A stretch of 64,000 nucleotides of DNA from Allobosea sp. TND4EK4 (GCF_900156025.1 NZ_FTMO01000004.1:248001-312000), one strand, 5' to 3'. Positions 8,121-17,172 are shown, counted from the stretch's first letter. Notes: generated by a model not told the origin, from the letters alone. Numbers and translations are program-made.

Positions 8121-8525
8121 TCATTCGTCGAGCATGAGTCGCTTGCGCAGTCCGTCCGGGATGCGGCGGGCCCGGCCGCCGCCGACGCAGGCGACCTTCA
8201 CCTGCGCCGTGATCAGCACCTCCTCGCCGCGCAGCACGCGCTGCTCGAGTTCCATCGTCGCCCCGCGCGCCTCGACCGAGCGCGTCTCGACAGTGAGCAG
8301 ATCGTCCATCACGGCGGGGCGCAGGAAATCGATGGTCATCTTGCGCACCGCGAAGCCGAGCGCGGTCTCCCCGTCGAAGAGCTCGCGCTGCTCGATCCCG
8401 AGCGCGCGGATCAACTCGGTCCGGCCACGCTCCATGAAGCGAAGATAGGAGGCGTGGTAGACGACGCCGGAAAAATCCGTGTCCTCGTAATAGACGCGGA
8501 CGGGGAGGCGGTGGGTCTGGCTCAT
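8121..8525 (-). CDS. ybgC: Tol-Pal associated acyl-CoA thioesterase YbgC
   Basis: 134 residues from the ATG at 8525, giving the family's length and N-terminus (MSQTHRLPVRVYYEDTDFSG). The YYEDTDFSGVVYHASYLRF stretch is the hot-dog thioesterase signature with its catalytic Asp. YbgC hydrolyses short-chain acyl-CoAs and is associated with the Tol system. In related genomes it directly precedes tolQ. Here more than 3 kb of accessory genes (TetR, DUF2852, methyltransferase, Rrf2) separate them. Confidence 0.9.
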   Translation of the reverse strand: MSQTHRLPVRVYYEDTDFSGVVYHASYLRFMERGRTELIRALGIEQRELFDGETALGFAVRKMTIDFLRPAVMDDLLTVETRSVEARGATMELEQRVLRGEEVLITAQVKVACVGGGRARRIPDGLRKRLMLDE

Positions 8526-8677
8526 GCTGGTTCTCTTTCGCCGGAAGGCCATAGCCCATCCCGGCGTGCCTGGGAAAGCGTGCCGCCTGCGACGATCCTT
8601 CCCGGAACGGTCCCGCCGCGAGCGGCGTTGCCCAAGAGCACCAAGCTCAGGCGCTACCACCGAAAAGGAGGCTGATC

Positions 8678-9187
8678 ATGGCTCAATCCACCAGGGCGAC
8701 CGCGAGGCTGCTCGACAAGACCGAAGCCGAGTTCGTCGAGCGCACGCAGCGGGCCGTGATCGTGACGCTCTCCGATCAGGACCTGCGGGAGTTGGGCATG
8801 CAGTTGCGGCAGCGGCGCGACAAGGCTCGCGATGCGGCACGCCGGCAGAAGCGCGAGATGCGCGGCAAGGCGGAGCCCAGGGGCGCCCGTCCCGCGAGCG
8901 ACAACAGCGGCACGAAGCAAAAGGCCGACGCGCTGACGGGGGCGTTGAAGCGAATCGGCGCGGAGAGCACCCGGCGGACCGAGAAGGAGAGGGGGCCGAG
9001 CCAGCGCAGCCTCGCCCGCAAGGCGCTCGCCGCCAAGCAGCGCCAAACCGCGCGGGAACGGCCCACAAACCGCACGGCGGGAGAAGGGATGCGGCCGATC
9101 GGCAATCCGAAGGCGGCGAAATCAGGCGCGCTGAACGATGCCGGCGCCCGCCCGGCGATGATGCGCGCGAAGATCGCGCGGCGCTGA
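8678..9187 (+). CDS. Highly basic hypothetical protein
   Basis: 169 residues, unrecognised. A strong AAGGAGG seven bases before the ATG supports it as a real gene. The first ~45 residues look helical (LLDKTEAEFVERTQRAVIVT, SDQDLRELGMQLRQRRDKAR). The rest is rich in Arg, Lys, Ala and Gly with little hydrophobic content, so it is probably disordered and could bind nucleic acid. It is the only plus-strand gene between ruvB and ybgC. No function is claimed. Confidence 0.6.
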   Translation: MAQSTRATARLLDKTEAEFVERTQRAVIVTLSDQDLRELGMQLRQRRDKARDAARRQKREMRGKAEPRGARPASDNSGTKQKADALTGALKRIGAESTRRTEKERGPSQRSLARKALAAKQRQTARERPTNRTAGEGMRPIGNPKAAKSGALNDAGARPAMMRAKIARR

Positions 9188-9229
9188 GCGCAGGAGAAAT
9201 CGGACCACCAGCCCTGCCTGCGCTCAGCG
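9182..9229. terminator. Shared hairpin across two convergent stop codons
   Basis: A 13-base arm at 9182-9194 (core CTGAGCGCAGG) pairs with 9217-9229 around a 22-base loop. It covers the stop codons of both converging genes (9185-9187 and 9224-9226). There is no T-run, so termination in either direction is inferred. Confidence 0.45.
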
Positions 9230-9769
9230 TTTGCAGGGCTTGTTCATGAAGGAGCCGCAGTCATAGGGCTGCGAAAGCTGTTCGCGGACCGAATAATCCT
9301 TGCCCTCGAAGCTATTGACGATGTCGTCGATGCGCCAGCCGCCGTTCTCTCGTAGCATCTTGAACGCGACGACCGTCGGCTTGCCGAAACTTCGGAAATT
9401 GGCGAGCACCGTCGCCTTGCCAGCCGCGACCGGGATCGTGTCGAAGCTCAGCTTTTTCACCTCGCCGTCCTGGCCGTTGAGGAAGGGATCGGCGCCAATC
9501 TGGCCCATCTCGCCGCTCTCCTCCTGATAGAGGTCGTCGCGGGCGAAGAGGGCGGCAAGGCTCCTGGTCATCAGCTTGTCGCGATGCGGCGGGCGCCAGG
9601 CCGGCGGCGGGGCCTTGCCCTTGGCCGAGAGCGTCTTGATCGTGACCGCGTAGGCCTCTTCGACCGGGCCGCGCGGAACTTCGTCGCCGGCGCGGGCCGA
9701 GGCCGCCATGAAGGCGCAGAGACCCGTCAGGGCAAGTGCCAGTGCAACATTGCGAAGGATCTTCGTCAC
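9224..9769 (-). CDS. Secreted hypothetical protein, DUF3828-like
   Basis: 181 residues with a clear Sec signal peptide ([18 protein letters not shown], cleavage after ARA). The mature part has a fold reminiscent of DUF3828/NTF2-like periplasmic proteins: a helical start, then alternating strands such as [20 protein letters not shown] and [10 protein letters not shown]. It ends in a two-cysteine tail ([12 protein letters not shown]) that could form a disulfide. The start overlaps the ruvB stop by four bases, so it is the last gene of the ruvA-GNAT-ruvB transcript. Function unknown. Confidence 0.7.
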   Translation of the reverse strand: MTKILRNVALALALTGLCAFMAASARAGDEVPRGPVEEAYAVTIKTLSAKGKAPPPAWRPPHRDKLMTRSLAALFARDDLYQEESGEMGQIGADPFLNGQDGEVKKLSFDTIPVAAGKATVLANFRSFGKPTVVAFKMLRENGGWRIDDIVNSFEGKDYSVREQLSQPYDCGSFMNKPCKR

Positions 9770-10818
9770 GCTTCTTCCTCCCCCTCCCCGAACAGCCCGA
9801 ACTGCGCGCTCTCCCGCGAGGGCTCGGGCATGCCGAGATGGCGGAAGGCGTGGGGCGTCAGGAGCCGTCCACGCGGCGTGCGCTGGATGAAGCCCTGCTG
9901 GAGCAGGAACGGCTCGATGATCTCCTCGATCGCATCGCGCGGCTCGGAGAGCGAGGCGGCGATGGTCTCGATCCCGACCGGCCCGCCGCCGAAATTCACC
10001 GCGACGGTTGTGAGATAGCGCCGGTCCATCTGGTCGAGGCCGATGGCGTCGACATCGAGCAGCGACAGCGCCTTGTCGGCGACCTTGCGGGTGACGATCG
10101 GGTCGCCGTCGACGATGGCGAAATCGCGCACGCGCCTGAGCAGGCGGCCGGCGATGCGGGGCGTGCCGCGGGAGCGCTTGGCGATCTCGTTGGCGCCATC
10201 ATCCGACATCGGCACGCCGAGCACGCGGGCGCCGCGCGCGACGATGCCCTGCAGTTCCTCGACCGTGTAGAACTGGAGGCGGATCGGAATGCCGAAGCGG
10301 TCCCGCAGCGGCGTCGTCAGCAGGCCGGCGCGGGTGGTGGCGCCGACGAGCGTGAACTTCGGCAGGTCGATCTTGACCGAACGCGCCGCCGGGCCCTCGC
10401 CGATGATGAGATCGAGCTGATAGTCCTCCATCGCGGGATAGAGGATCTCCTCCACCGCCGGATTGAGGCGGTGGATCTCGTCGATGAAGAGCACGTCGCG
10501 CTCTTCGAGATTGGTGAGCTGGGCGGCGAGGTCGCCGGCCTTGGCGATGACGGGACCCGAGGTCGAGCGGAAATTGACGCCGAGCTCGCGCGCGACGATC
10601 TGCGCCAGCGTCGTTTTGCCCAGGCCGGGCGGACCGACGAAGAGCACATGGTCGAGGGCATCGCCGCGGCTTTTGGCAGCATTGATGAAGACCTGGAGGT
10701 TGGCGCGCGCTGCCGCCTGGCCGGTGAAATCCGACAGCGACAGCGGCCGCAGCGAGCTTTCGCTGTCGTCGTCGCGGCGTTCGGCCGTCATCAGCCCGGA
10801 GCGCTTCGGCTCGCTCAC
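9766..10818 (-). CDS. ruvB: Holliday junction branch migration helicase RuvB
   Basis: The AAA+ motor that drives RuvA-bound Holliday junctions. Walker A GPPGLGKT is at residues 62-69, Walker B at [11 protein letters not shown], sensor 1 at [10 protein letters not shown], and the C-terminal winged helix ends around [10 protein letters not shown] chose the GTG at 10818, which overlaps the upstream GNAT stop by four bases (GTGA) and has a GGAG ahead; this gives 350 residues. An ATG at 10791 is the alternative and would remove nine residues. Confidence 0.94.
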   Translation of the reverse strand: MSEPKRSGLMTAERRDDDSESSLRPLSLSDFTGQAAARANLQVFINAAKSRGDALDHVLFVGPPGLGKTTLAQIVARELGVNFRSTSGPVIAKAGDLAAQLTNLEERDVLFIDEIHRLNPAVEEILYPAMEDYQLDLIIGEGPAARSVKIDLPKFTLVGATTRAGLLTTPLRDRFGIPIRLQFYTVEELQGIVARGARVLGVPMSDDGANEIAKRSRGTPRIAGRLLRRVRDFAIVDGDPIVTRKVADKALSLLDVDAIGLDQMDRRYLTTVAVNFGGGPVGIETIAASLSEPRDAIEEIIEPFLLQQGFIQRTPRGRLLTPHAFRHLGMPEPSRESAQFGLFGEGEEEA

Positions 10819-11327
10819 AGAACGATCTCCAGTTCCAGTGCGTCGTGGATCGGGATGCCCTTGTATCCCGTCTCGATGATCGTCGGAACGATGGAGCGAT
10901 AGGCATCGATGGCGTCGAGATAAAGCCCCGAGAGACGGAATCCGCGGCGTTGATAGAAGGTCAGGCCGGGCATGTTGTCGTTCGTCACCATCGCCTTGAG
11001 CCGGCCGGCCCCGGCCTTGCGGGCGGCCGCGACGACCTCGTCGAGCATTCGGATCGCGATGCCTTCGCCGGGCTTCAGCGAGTGGAGCGCGCAGAGATAG
11101 GCGTTCTCGCCGCGCAGCGTCCAGCTCGCCAGCGCGGCCGTGCTGCCGTCGGGAGCGTACAGGCCGAGCGCGTCGATCTCCGCCACGTCGTAGACATGGA
11201 GACCGATCATCATGCTGTGCGAGCCCCATGTCGCCAGCATGATCGCGAGAAGCTCGCTCTTGTCGGTGACGAGACGCAGTTCGAGCCTGCCGATGGCGAT
11301 CTCGCCGGCCTCGCGCAGCGGGCTCAC
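10815..11327 (-). CDS. GNAT-family N-acetyltransferase inserted between ruvA and ruvB
   Basis: 170 residues. The acetyl-CoA binding region is seen as [20 protein letters not shown], a variant of the R/Q-x-x-G-x-G/A loop, followed by [20 protein letters not shown], the typical GNAT motif B with a Tyr before RRGF. Its substrate is unknown. It overlaps ruvA and ruvB by four bases at each end, so it is firmly part of the operon. In most bacteria ruvA and ruvB are adjacent, so this is an unusual guest. Confidence 0.85.
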   Translation of the reverse strand: MSPLREAGEIAIGRLELRLVTDKSELLAIMLATWGSHSMMIGLHVYDVAEIDALGLYAPDGSTAALASWTLRGENAYLCALHSLKPGEGIAIRMLDEVVAAARKAGAGRLKAMVTNDNMPGLTFYQRRGFRLSGLYLDAIDAYRSIVPTIIETGYKGIPIHDALELEIVL

Positions 11328-11941
11328 TTGGCCAGCTCCTTGAGGCCCAGCCGGATGAGCTGGGCGGTGCCGGCTCCGTCGCCGGCCGCCCTTGCGGCAG
11401 CGGCCACCGCAGCAACCGCCTGCGCCTGCGGGTAGCCGAGATTGGCGAGAGCCGAGACGGCGTCGGCAACCGGCTGCGGCAGCGTCCGGTCTTCCAGGGC
11501 GCCTGAGAGCTGGGCGAGGCTGGGATCGACATGGCCGAAAGCGGGCGCCTTGTCCTTGAGCTCTGCGCAGATGCGCTGCGCCAGCTTGGGGCCGACGCCG
11601 GGCGAGCGCGCAATCGCAGCCTTGTCGTTGGTGGCGATGGCGGTGGCGAGCCCGCCGGGATCGAGAGTCGAGAGGATCGCGAGCGCGACCTTGGCGCCGA
11701 CGCCCTGCACCGCCTGCATCAGCCGGAACCAGTCCCGCTCATTGTCCGACATGAAGCCGTAGAGCCGGATCGCATCCTCGCGCACATGGGTCTCGATCGC
11801 GAGCACGGCCGCCTCGCCGGGCTTGGGAAGCCGCTGCAGCGTGCGTGCCGAGCATTGCACGACATAGCCGACGCCCTGGACGTCGATGATGACGTGATCC
11901 TCGCCATAGGAATCGATCACGCCCTTGAGCTTGCCGATCAT
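11324..11941 (-). CDS. ruvA: Holliday junction DNA helicase subunit RuvA
   Basis: 205 residues. It begins [19 protein letters not shown], the OB-fold domain that grips the four-way junction. Two helix-hairpin-helix motifs follow ([18 protein letters not shown] and [18 protein letters not shown]). A flexible linker leads to domain III, which contacts RuvB ([20 protein letters not shown]). Length and order are standard. ruvC lies 162 bases upstream, across a palindromic repeat. Confidence 0.95.
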   Translation of the reverse strand: MIGKLKGVIDSYGEDHVIIDVQGVGYVVQCSARTLQRLPKPGEAAVLAIETHVREDAIRLYGFMSDNERDWFRLMQAVQGVGAKVALAILSTLDPGGLATAIATNDKAAIARSPGVGPKLAQRICAELKDKAPAFGHVDPSLAQLSGALEDRTLPQPVADAVSALANLGYPQAQAVAAVAAAARAAGDGAGTAQLIRLGLKELAK

Positions 11942-11969
11942 TGCAACACCCCTCCGCGGGTCGTCCCGG

Positions 11970-12063
11970 GCGACCGCAGGGAGGCCCGGGATCCATTCCG
12001 GAACCTAACCCAGCGGCGCTCCGGAATGGATCCCGGATCTCCGCTACGCTGCGTCCGGGATGA
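11970..12063. repeat. REP-like palindromic repeat, family A
   Basis: Located between ruvC and ruvA. CCGGGATCCATTCCGGA at 11986-12002 pairs over 17 bases with 12020-12036. Outer arms GTCGTCCCGG and CCGGGATGAC bracket it. The same GTCATCCCGG...ATGGATCCCGG...CCGGGATGAC plan recurs at 42983-43081 and, in part, at 44512-44600. Confidence 0.8.
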
Positions 12064-12103
12064 CACGGAGGGTGCTGAGATCCTGCGGTGGCTCATCACG
12101 ACC

Positions 12104-12616
12104 TCACCCCGCCCGCATCTGCGCGACCAGCGCGCGCATGCCGCGATGCTGGGCGTGGCAGATCGCGACGGCAAGCGCATCTGCTGCGTCTGCCGAACTG
12201 GTCTCGGCCTTGGGCAGCAATACGCGGATCATCGCCTGGACCTGCTTCTTGTCGGCATGGCCGACGCCGACCACCGTCTTCTTGACGAGGTTGGCGGCAT
12301 ATTCGGCGACGTCGAGCCCCGCCAGCGCAGGCACGACCAGCGCGATGCCGCGCGCCTGGCCGAGCTTCAGGGCCGATTGCGGGTCGCGGTTGATGAAGGT
12401 TTCCTCCACCGCCGCCTCGTGAGGCTTCTGCGTGGCGAGAACCCGTTGCAGCCCCTCGTGGAGCTGGCGCAGGCGCTCGCCGAGCGGGGCCGCGCCGTCG
12501 CTCTCGATGCAGCCGCAGGCGACGAAGGAGAGCCTGCTGCCCTCCGAGACGACGACGCCCCAGCCGGTCTTCCGAAGACCGGGGTCGATGCCGAGAATGC
12601 GAATCGGTGGGTTCAT
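12104..12616 (-). CDS. ruvC: Crossover junction endodeoxyribonuclease RuvC
   Basis: 170 residues. It resolves Holliday junctions moved by RuvAB. The RNase H-like core starts [18 protein letters not shown], with catalytic Asp in GIDPG. A Glu follows in [20 protein letters not shown], and the C-terminal acidic pair is in [18 protein letters not shown]. Length fits the family. It is first of the ruvC-ruvA-GNAT-ruvB string; the REP element between ruvC and ruvA may affect downstream expression. Confidence 0.95.
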   Translation of the reverse strand: MNPPIRILGIDPGLRKTGWGVVVSEGSRLSFVACGCIESDGAAPLGERLRQLHEGLQRVLATQKPHEAAVEETFINRDPQSALKLGQARGIALVVPALAGLDVAEYAANLVKKTVVGVGHADKKQVQAMIRVLLPKAETSSADAADALAVAICHAQHRGMRALVAQMRAG

Positions 12617-12801
12617 GTCGGGCGCAGCCTAAACCTTGGACACGCTTTGTTCCATGCGGTGCCCTAACGTTTCCTTCCCGACTTCGGTCTTCCGATGAGC
12701 GGCGTGCATCGGTCGCATCACGCGGACGGGGGTTGTCGCAGGCGCCGCTTTGACAGCTGGTGACCGCCTGCTCCCATTTCGAGCCCTCTGACCCGGACAG
12801 T

Positions 12802-13581
12802 ATGACCGAACTCCTGGCCTTCCTGTTTCCCGCCGTCTCGACGGCCGGGCTCGCCGTCCTGATCCTGGCGACGCTGCTCGGCGGGCTCGTGCGCGGCTTC
12901 ACCGGCTTCGGCTTCGCGATGGTGTTCATGCCGCTGGCCTCGATGGTGATCGGCCCGGTCGCTGCGCTCGGGCTGATCTGGTGCATCGACGCGCCCTTCG
13001 CCCTGCCGATCGCGCTGCGCAACGCCCGGCAGGCGGAATGGCGGGAGGTGGCGCCGCTGCTGCTGACCGCGACGCTGGCGCTGCCGGCCGGCATCTGGCT
13101 GCTGATCTGGCTCGACCGCGAGACGATGCGCTGGATCCTCGCCGGGCTGATCCTCACCGCCGTCGCCCTGATGGCCTCGGGCTGGCGCTATCACGGGCGG
13201 CCGGGCATCCCGCTCTCGCTCGGCGTCGGCGTGCTCTCGGGGTTGTTCAACGGCATGGCCTCGATCGGCGGCATGCCGCTCGCCGTGTTCTGGCTCGGCG
13301 CCCAGCGCAACGACCGGCACAAGACCCGCGCCAATCTGCAGACTTTCTTCGGCGTCTCGACCCTGATCTCAGGCACCATCCTCTGGCGCAACGACATCCT
13401 GACGATGACCGCGCTGACGATGGCCCTGCCGCTGATGGCGGTCTATGGCGCCGGCATGTGGGCGGGCACGCATGGCTTCCGCCTGGCCGACGAGTCCACC
13501 TTCCGCCGCATCGCCTATGCGGTGATCCTGCTGAGTGCGCTGGTCAGCCTGCCGCTTTGGGACGGGTTCGTGGGGCGATAA
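12802..13581 (+). CDS. TauE/SafE-family sulfite exporter-like permease
   Basis: 259 residues, strongly hydrophobic, with about seven to eight membrane helices. The family's GGLVRGFTGFGFAMVFMPL motif sits at the end of the first helix, and a related half-repeat GVLSGLFNGMASIGGMPL occurs mid-protein, as in TauE/SafE (UPF0721) permeases. These move sulfur oxyanions or organic anions; the actual substrate is unknown. I start at the ATG (MTELLAFLF); an in-frame GTG 14 codons upstream is possible. It lies alone between ruvC and yebC on the opposite strand. Confidence 0.85.
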   Translation: MTELLAFLFPAVSTAGLAVLILATLLGGLVRGFTGFGFAMVFMPLASMVIGPVAALGLIWCIDAPFALPIALRNARQAEWREVAPLLLTATLALPAGIWLLIWLDRETMRWILAGLILTAVALMASGWRYHGRPGIPLSLGVGVLSGLFNGMASIGGMPLAVFWLGAQRNDRHKTRANLQTFFGVSTLISGTILWRNDILTMTALTMALPLMAVYGAGMWAGTHGFRLADESTFRRIAYAVILLSALVSLPLWDGFVGR

Positions 13582-13617
13582 GCACCGCTCCCGTCATTAA
13601 TGACGGTGGAGACGTCC

Positions 13618-14361
13618 TCAGCCGAGCTTGGCCATGATCTCGTCGGATATCTCGAAATTGGCGAAGACGTTCTGGACGTCGTCGTCATTGTCGAGGGCTT
13701 CCATCAGCCGCATCATCGAGGCGGCCTTGTCCTCGTCGAGCGGGGCGCTGGTGGTGGGGCGCCAGACCGGCTTGGCCGAGGCCGGCGCGCCGAGGGAGGC
13801 TTCCAGCGCCTTGGAGACCTCGTTCAGGCTGTCGAAGGCGCACAGGATGGTGTGCCCGTTCTCGTCCGAGATCACGTCGTCGGCGCCGGCCTCGATCGCC
13901 GCTTCCATGACCTTGTTGGCGTCGCCGGCCTCCGGCGGATAGGTGATCTCGCCGACGCGGTTGAACATGAAGGAGACCGAGTTGCTCTCGCCCAGCGCGC
14001 CGCCCGATTTGGTGAAGTAGGAGCGGACGGCGGAGGCGGTGCGGTTGCGGTTGTCGGTCAGGGCCTCGACGATGACGGCGGCGCCGCCCGGGCCGTAACC
14101 CTCGTAGCGGACCTCGTCATAGTTCTCGCCCTCGGCGCCGGAAGCCTTGTTGATGGCGCGCTGGATGTTGTCCTTGGGCATGTTCTCGGCCCGCGCGGCG
14201 AGCACCGCCATGCGCAGGCGCGGATTCATGTTGATGTCGGGCATGCCCATCTTGGCGGCGACGGTGATTTCGCGGGCCAGTTTCGAGAACAGCTTGGAGC
14301 GCACCGCGTCCTGCTTGCCCTTGCGGTGCATGATGTTCTTGAACTGAGAATGGCCGGCCAT
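13618..14361 (-). CDS. yebC: YebC/PmpR-family translation/transcription regulator
   Basis: 247 residues with the hallmark N-terminus [18 protein letters not shown] and the downstream [16 protein letters not shown] and [19 protein letters not shown]. YebC proteins act as DNA-binding regulators or ribosome-associated factors in different species. Length and residues are standard. It is on the same strand as ymdB and fthC upstream, and in related genomes it precedes ruvC, as here apart from the interposed TauE gene. Confidence 0.95.
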   Translation of the reverse strand: MAGHSQFKNIMHRKGKQDAVRSKLFSKLAREITVAAKMGMPDINMNPRLRMAVLAARAENMPKDNIQRAINKASGAEGENYDEVRYEGYGPGGAAVIVEALTDNRNRTASAVRSYFTKSGGALGESNSVSFMFNRVGEITYPPEAGDANKVMEAAIEAGADDVISDENGHTILCAFDSLNEVSKALEASLGAPASAKPVWRPTTSAPLDEDKAASMMRLMEALDNDDDVQNVFANFEISDEIMAKLG

Positions 14362-14471
14362 GGGACTCCGTTGCCTTCTTGCGAGGTTGCGGATGGAAAC
14401 GCTGCTGGAAGCCGGGCCTTATAGGCGCCGGGCGCGGCTGCGCGCAAGCGGCGCGCATCCGGCCTGAAAAC

Positions 14472-15296
14472 TCAGGAAATCCAGGCTTCGGGCCATGCCT
14501 GGCCAAGATGGGGGCCGACCCGCACCGGCCAGACCGCCTTCGCCAGCCCCGTGGCATCGTCGATCTCGACCGCGACGCCCGAAAGCGTGCCTTCGCCCGT
14601 GGAGGGCTCGAGCCGCGCCCCGGGGGTCTTCTGGAGGAAGCGGCGCACCGGCTCGTCCTTCTGCATGCCGAGGATGGAATCGTAATCGCCGCACATGCCG
14701 GCATCCGACTGATATGCGGTGCCGCCCGGCAGGATGCGCGTGTCCGAGGTCGGGACATGAGTATGCGTGCCGACGACGAGGCTGGCGCGCCCGTCGAGGA
14801 AATAGCCCATCGCCTGCTTCTCGCTCGTCGCCTCGGCATGGACATCGACGACCACGGCATCGGCAACTTCGCCGAGGGGGCAGGCGGACAGTTCGCGCTC
14901 GACCGCCGCGAAGGGGTCGTCGAGGGCGTCCATGAACAGCCGCCCCATCACGTTGACGACGAGGATGCGGGCGCCGTTGCGGGCCTCGATCACGGCGGCC
15001 CCGCGGCCGGGCGTGCCGGGCGGATAATTCGCCGGGCGAACCAGACGGTCCTGCCGCGCGATGAAGACCAGCGCCTCGCGCTGGTCCCAGGAATGATTGC
15101 CGAGGGTGACGACATCGGCGCCGGCGGCCAGGATCTCGTCGCAGATCGCCTCGGTGATGCCGAAGCCGCCGGCCGAGTTCTCGCCGTTGATGATCACGCA
15201 GTCGAGCCGCCACTCCTCGCGCAGGGCCGGCAGGCGCTCCTGAACCGCGATCCGGCCCGGGCGGCCGACGATGTCACCGAGGAAGAGAAGTCGCAT
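14472..15296 (-). CDS. ymdB: YmdB-like metallophosphoesterase (TIGR00282 family)
   Basis: 274 residues. Metal ligands are visible in MRLLFLGDIVGRPGR, VIINGENSAGGFG, VTLGNHSWDQ and VGTHTHVPTSD, the order expected for this binuclear phosphodiesterase family. Bacillus YmdB hydrolyses cyclic nucleotides, but the role in alphaproteobacteria is not settled. It starts 54 bases after fthC on the same strand and is probably co-transcribed with it. Confidence 0.9.
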   Translation of the reverse strand: MRLLFLGDIVGRPGRIAVQERLPALREEWRLDCVIINGENSAGGFGITEAICDEILAAGADVVTLGNHSWDQREALVFIARQDRLVRPANYPPGTPGRGAAVIEARNGARILVVNVMGRLFMDALDDPFAAVERELSACPLGEVADAVVVDVHAEATSEKQAMGYFLDGRASLVVGTHTHVPTSDTRILPGGTAYQSDAGMCGDYDSILGMQKDEPVRRFLQKTPGARLEPSTGEGTLSGVAVEIDDATGLAKAVWPVRVGPHLGQAWPEAWIS

Positions 15297-15350
15297 GAAC
15301 GGGGTCCGGGGGCAGGAAGACCCTCTCCCTCGCGCGAAAGCCCGGCGGAA

Positions 15351-15938
15351 TCAACCGCAGCGGATGGTTTCCCGCTCGGTCACGATCCAGTCGAGGCGCT
15401 TGTCGTGCGGCTCCTCGGGAACCGTGCCGATCTCCTGCGCCGCGTAACCGATGCCGATGCTGACGGTCTGCCCGAGGTCCGAAAGCGCGCGGTCGTAATA
15501 GCCCTTGCCGTAGCCGATCCGGTAGCCGCGCCGGTCGAAGGCGGCGAGCGGAACCAGCAGGATGCGCGGCTGCACCTCCGGCTGCTGCGGCGGCGGGACG
15601 AGCGTGCCGAAGCCGCCGGGCACGATCGGCTCATAGGGCGCCCATTGCCGGAAGATCATCCGGCCGCCGACGATGGCCGGCAGGCACAAAAGCAGGGCGC
15701 GACGGTTCAGCTCTTCGAGAATCGGCCGGGGGTCGGCCTCCGAGCGCATCGGCCAATAGGCGGAGACCGGTCCGCCCTGTCCCCAGACCGGCAGTTCCAG
15801 CACCTGCCGGGCGATGTCGGGGTCCCATTCGAGCCGGTCGTCGATCTCGAGCGCATCGCGTCTCGCGAGGGCGGCATCGCGCAGCGCTGCCTTGCGGAGC
15901 GCCGCCTCGGAGCGCGGTTGAGCGGAGAGATCGGTCAT
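15351..15938 (-). CDS. fthC: 5-formyltetrahydrofolate cyclo-ligase
   Basis: 195 residues from the ATG at 15938. It converts 5-formyl-THF to 5,10-methenyl-THF using ATP. Family motifs are VSAYWPMRSEADPRPIL (substrate loop), PLAAFDRRGYRIGYGKGYYD (the conserved G-Y-G-x-G-Y-Y-D loop) and a late GIGYAAQEI. The start lies eight bases past the 3' end of 6S RNA, the classical ssrS-ygfA arrangement, so it is probably read from the 6S transcript. Confidence 0.93.
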   Translation of the reverse strand: MTDLSAQPRSEAALRKAALRDAALARRDALEIDDRLEWDPDIARQVLELPVWGQGGPVSAYWPMRSEADPRPILEELNRRALLLCLPAIVGGRMIFRQWAPYEPIVPGGFGTLVPPPQQPEVQPRILLVPLAAFDRRGYRIGYGKGYYDRALSDLGQTVSIGIGYAAQEIGTVPEEPHDKRLDWIVTERETIRCG

Positions 15939-15945
15939 GAAGGTT

Positions 15946-16101
15946 GCGGAGCCACCTCGGCCGTGGAGTTTTGAATCCCGGGACACCTACAGAAGTAGGT
16001 GGGCGCCGTGTGCCCGGCTCCAAGGATCCGGGCAGGGACAGCTCCCTAGGGAGTCGTATGGGCCCGGGGAATGCTGTCTCGCACGCACCAGGCAGCCCCG
16101 C
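15946..16101 (-). ncRNA. ssrS: 6S RNA (SsrS)
   Basis: A region of about 156 bases without coding features, directly upstream of fthC. A 12-base closing stem forms between GCGGGGCTGCCT (5' end, complement of 16101-16090) and AGGTGGCTCCGC (3' end, complement of 15957-15946), with one G-U pair and a G-U step. Inside are two long imperfect arms and a hairpin CACCTAC-TTCT-GTAGGTG, which fits the open-bubble plan of 6S RNA. 6S RNA traps sigma-70 RNA polymerase in stationary phase. Ends are approximate. Confidence 0.8.
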
Positions 16102-16257
16102 TTCGCCAATGTAGGCGCCGCGCCGGCAAAGCGCCAGAGCGATCTTGGGAGGCCGCAGCCGATTTTTCCGGCCCGGACGCAATTTCGTTCATATTTTGGC
16201 CGCGGAGACCGCGCCTATATGATAACCGGCAATATTATCAGGAGACCGATTTCGTCC

Positions 16258-17172
16258 ATGACCCGCCCAAGCCTCGCCCGCTTCCTCGTCCGGCCGGCCT
16301 TGCCGGCCCTTGCGCTCGCGGCCGGCCTTCTGGGCGCGAGCCTGCCGGCTTCCGCGCAGGATGCCGCCGATCTCCTGGTGCGCGTCACGCGCTTGGAAAA
16401 CCAGCTGCGCCAGCTCTCGGGGCAGATCGAGCAGCTGACCTTCGAAAACAAGCGGCTGACCGACCAGCTCGGCCGCTTCCAGCAGGATGTCGATTTCCGC
16501 CTCAACGAGAAGGGTGGCGGCAGGGCTCCCGCGGCCACGCCTCCGGCCGGCGGTGCGCCGGCCGGCACGCAGCAGCGCCAGCGCCGCGGCGACGTCTTCG
16601 ACCCGAGCACGCAGCGGGGCGCGGCAGGCGCTCCCCAGCCTCTGGGCGGCGGGATCGCCGGCATCATCGAGGAGGAGGGCCCGGCCACCGGCCAGCCGCT
16701 CGATCTCCAGGGCGTCGGCCGCCCGGTCCAGAACGGCGTCGCGGTCGCGCCGCGCGGCCAGAGCGTCGCTGCGGCGAGCGGCCCCACCACCGCCAAGGAA
16801 GCCTATGATTCCGCCTATGCTTCCCTCCAGCGCCGGGAGTACGAGCAGGCCGAAATGGGCTTTCGCCAGTTCCTGCAGGCCTATCCGCGCGACCGGCTGG
16901 CCGTGGATGCCACCTACTGGCTTGGGGAGAGCTACATGCAGCGCCAGCGCTATCGCGAGGCGGCCGAGCAGTTCCTGAAGATCTCGAAGGAATCGCCTCG
17001 CGCCACCAAGGCTCCCGACAGCCTGCTGCGCCTCGGCATGGCGCTGAACGGGCTGGGCGCCAAGGAACAGGCCTGCGCCACCTATGCGAAGGTCGGCGTC
17101 GACTACCCGCAGGCCTCGACCTCGGTGCGCTCCGCCGTGGCACGCGAGCGCCGCCGCTCCGGCTGCGCTTGA
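16258..17172 (+). CDS. cpoB: Cell division coordinator CpoB (YbgF), Tol-Pal system
   Basis: 304 residues. The ATG at 16258 has an AGGAG 13 bases ahead and starts a Sec signal peptide ending LPASAQD. A short coiled coil follows (VTRLENQLRQLSGQIEQLTF), which trimerises in CpoB. After a Pro/Gly-rich linker come three TPR-like repeats starting at AKEAYDSAYASLQRREYEQA, with the typical DATYWLGESYMQRQRYREAA. The protein works with TolA and PBP1B at the septum. In relatives it follows pal; here it is 15 kb away in the opposite orientation. Confidence 0.9.
   Translation: MTRPSLARFLVRPALPALALAAGLLGASLPASAQDAADLLVRVTRLENQLRQLSGQIEQLTFENKRLTDQLGRFQQDVDFRLNEKGGGRAPAATPPAGGAPAGTQQRQRRGDVFDPSTQRGAAGAPQPLGGGIAGIIEEEGPATGQPLDLQGVGRPVQNGVAVAPRGQSVAAASGPTTAKEAYDSAYASLQRREYEQAEMGFRQFLQAYPRDRLAVDATYWLGESYMQRQRYREAAEQFLKISKESPRATKAPDSLLRLGMALNGLGAKEQACATYAKVGVDYPQASTSVRSAVARERRRSGCA

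Noticed and set aside
9766-11613. A 615-codon RuvB with a long N-terminal extension
   Set aside because: The extra part overlaps the GNAT and RuvA genes in another frame. The GTG start coupled to the GNAT stop gives the standard RuvB length.
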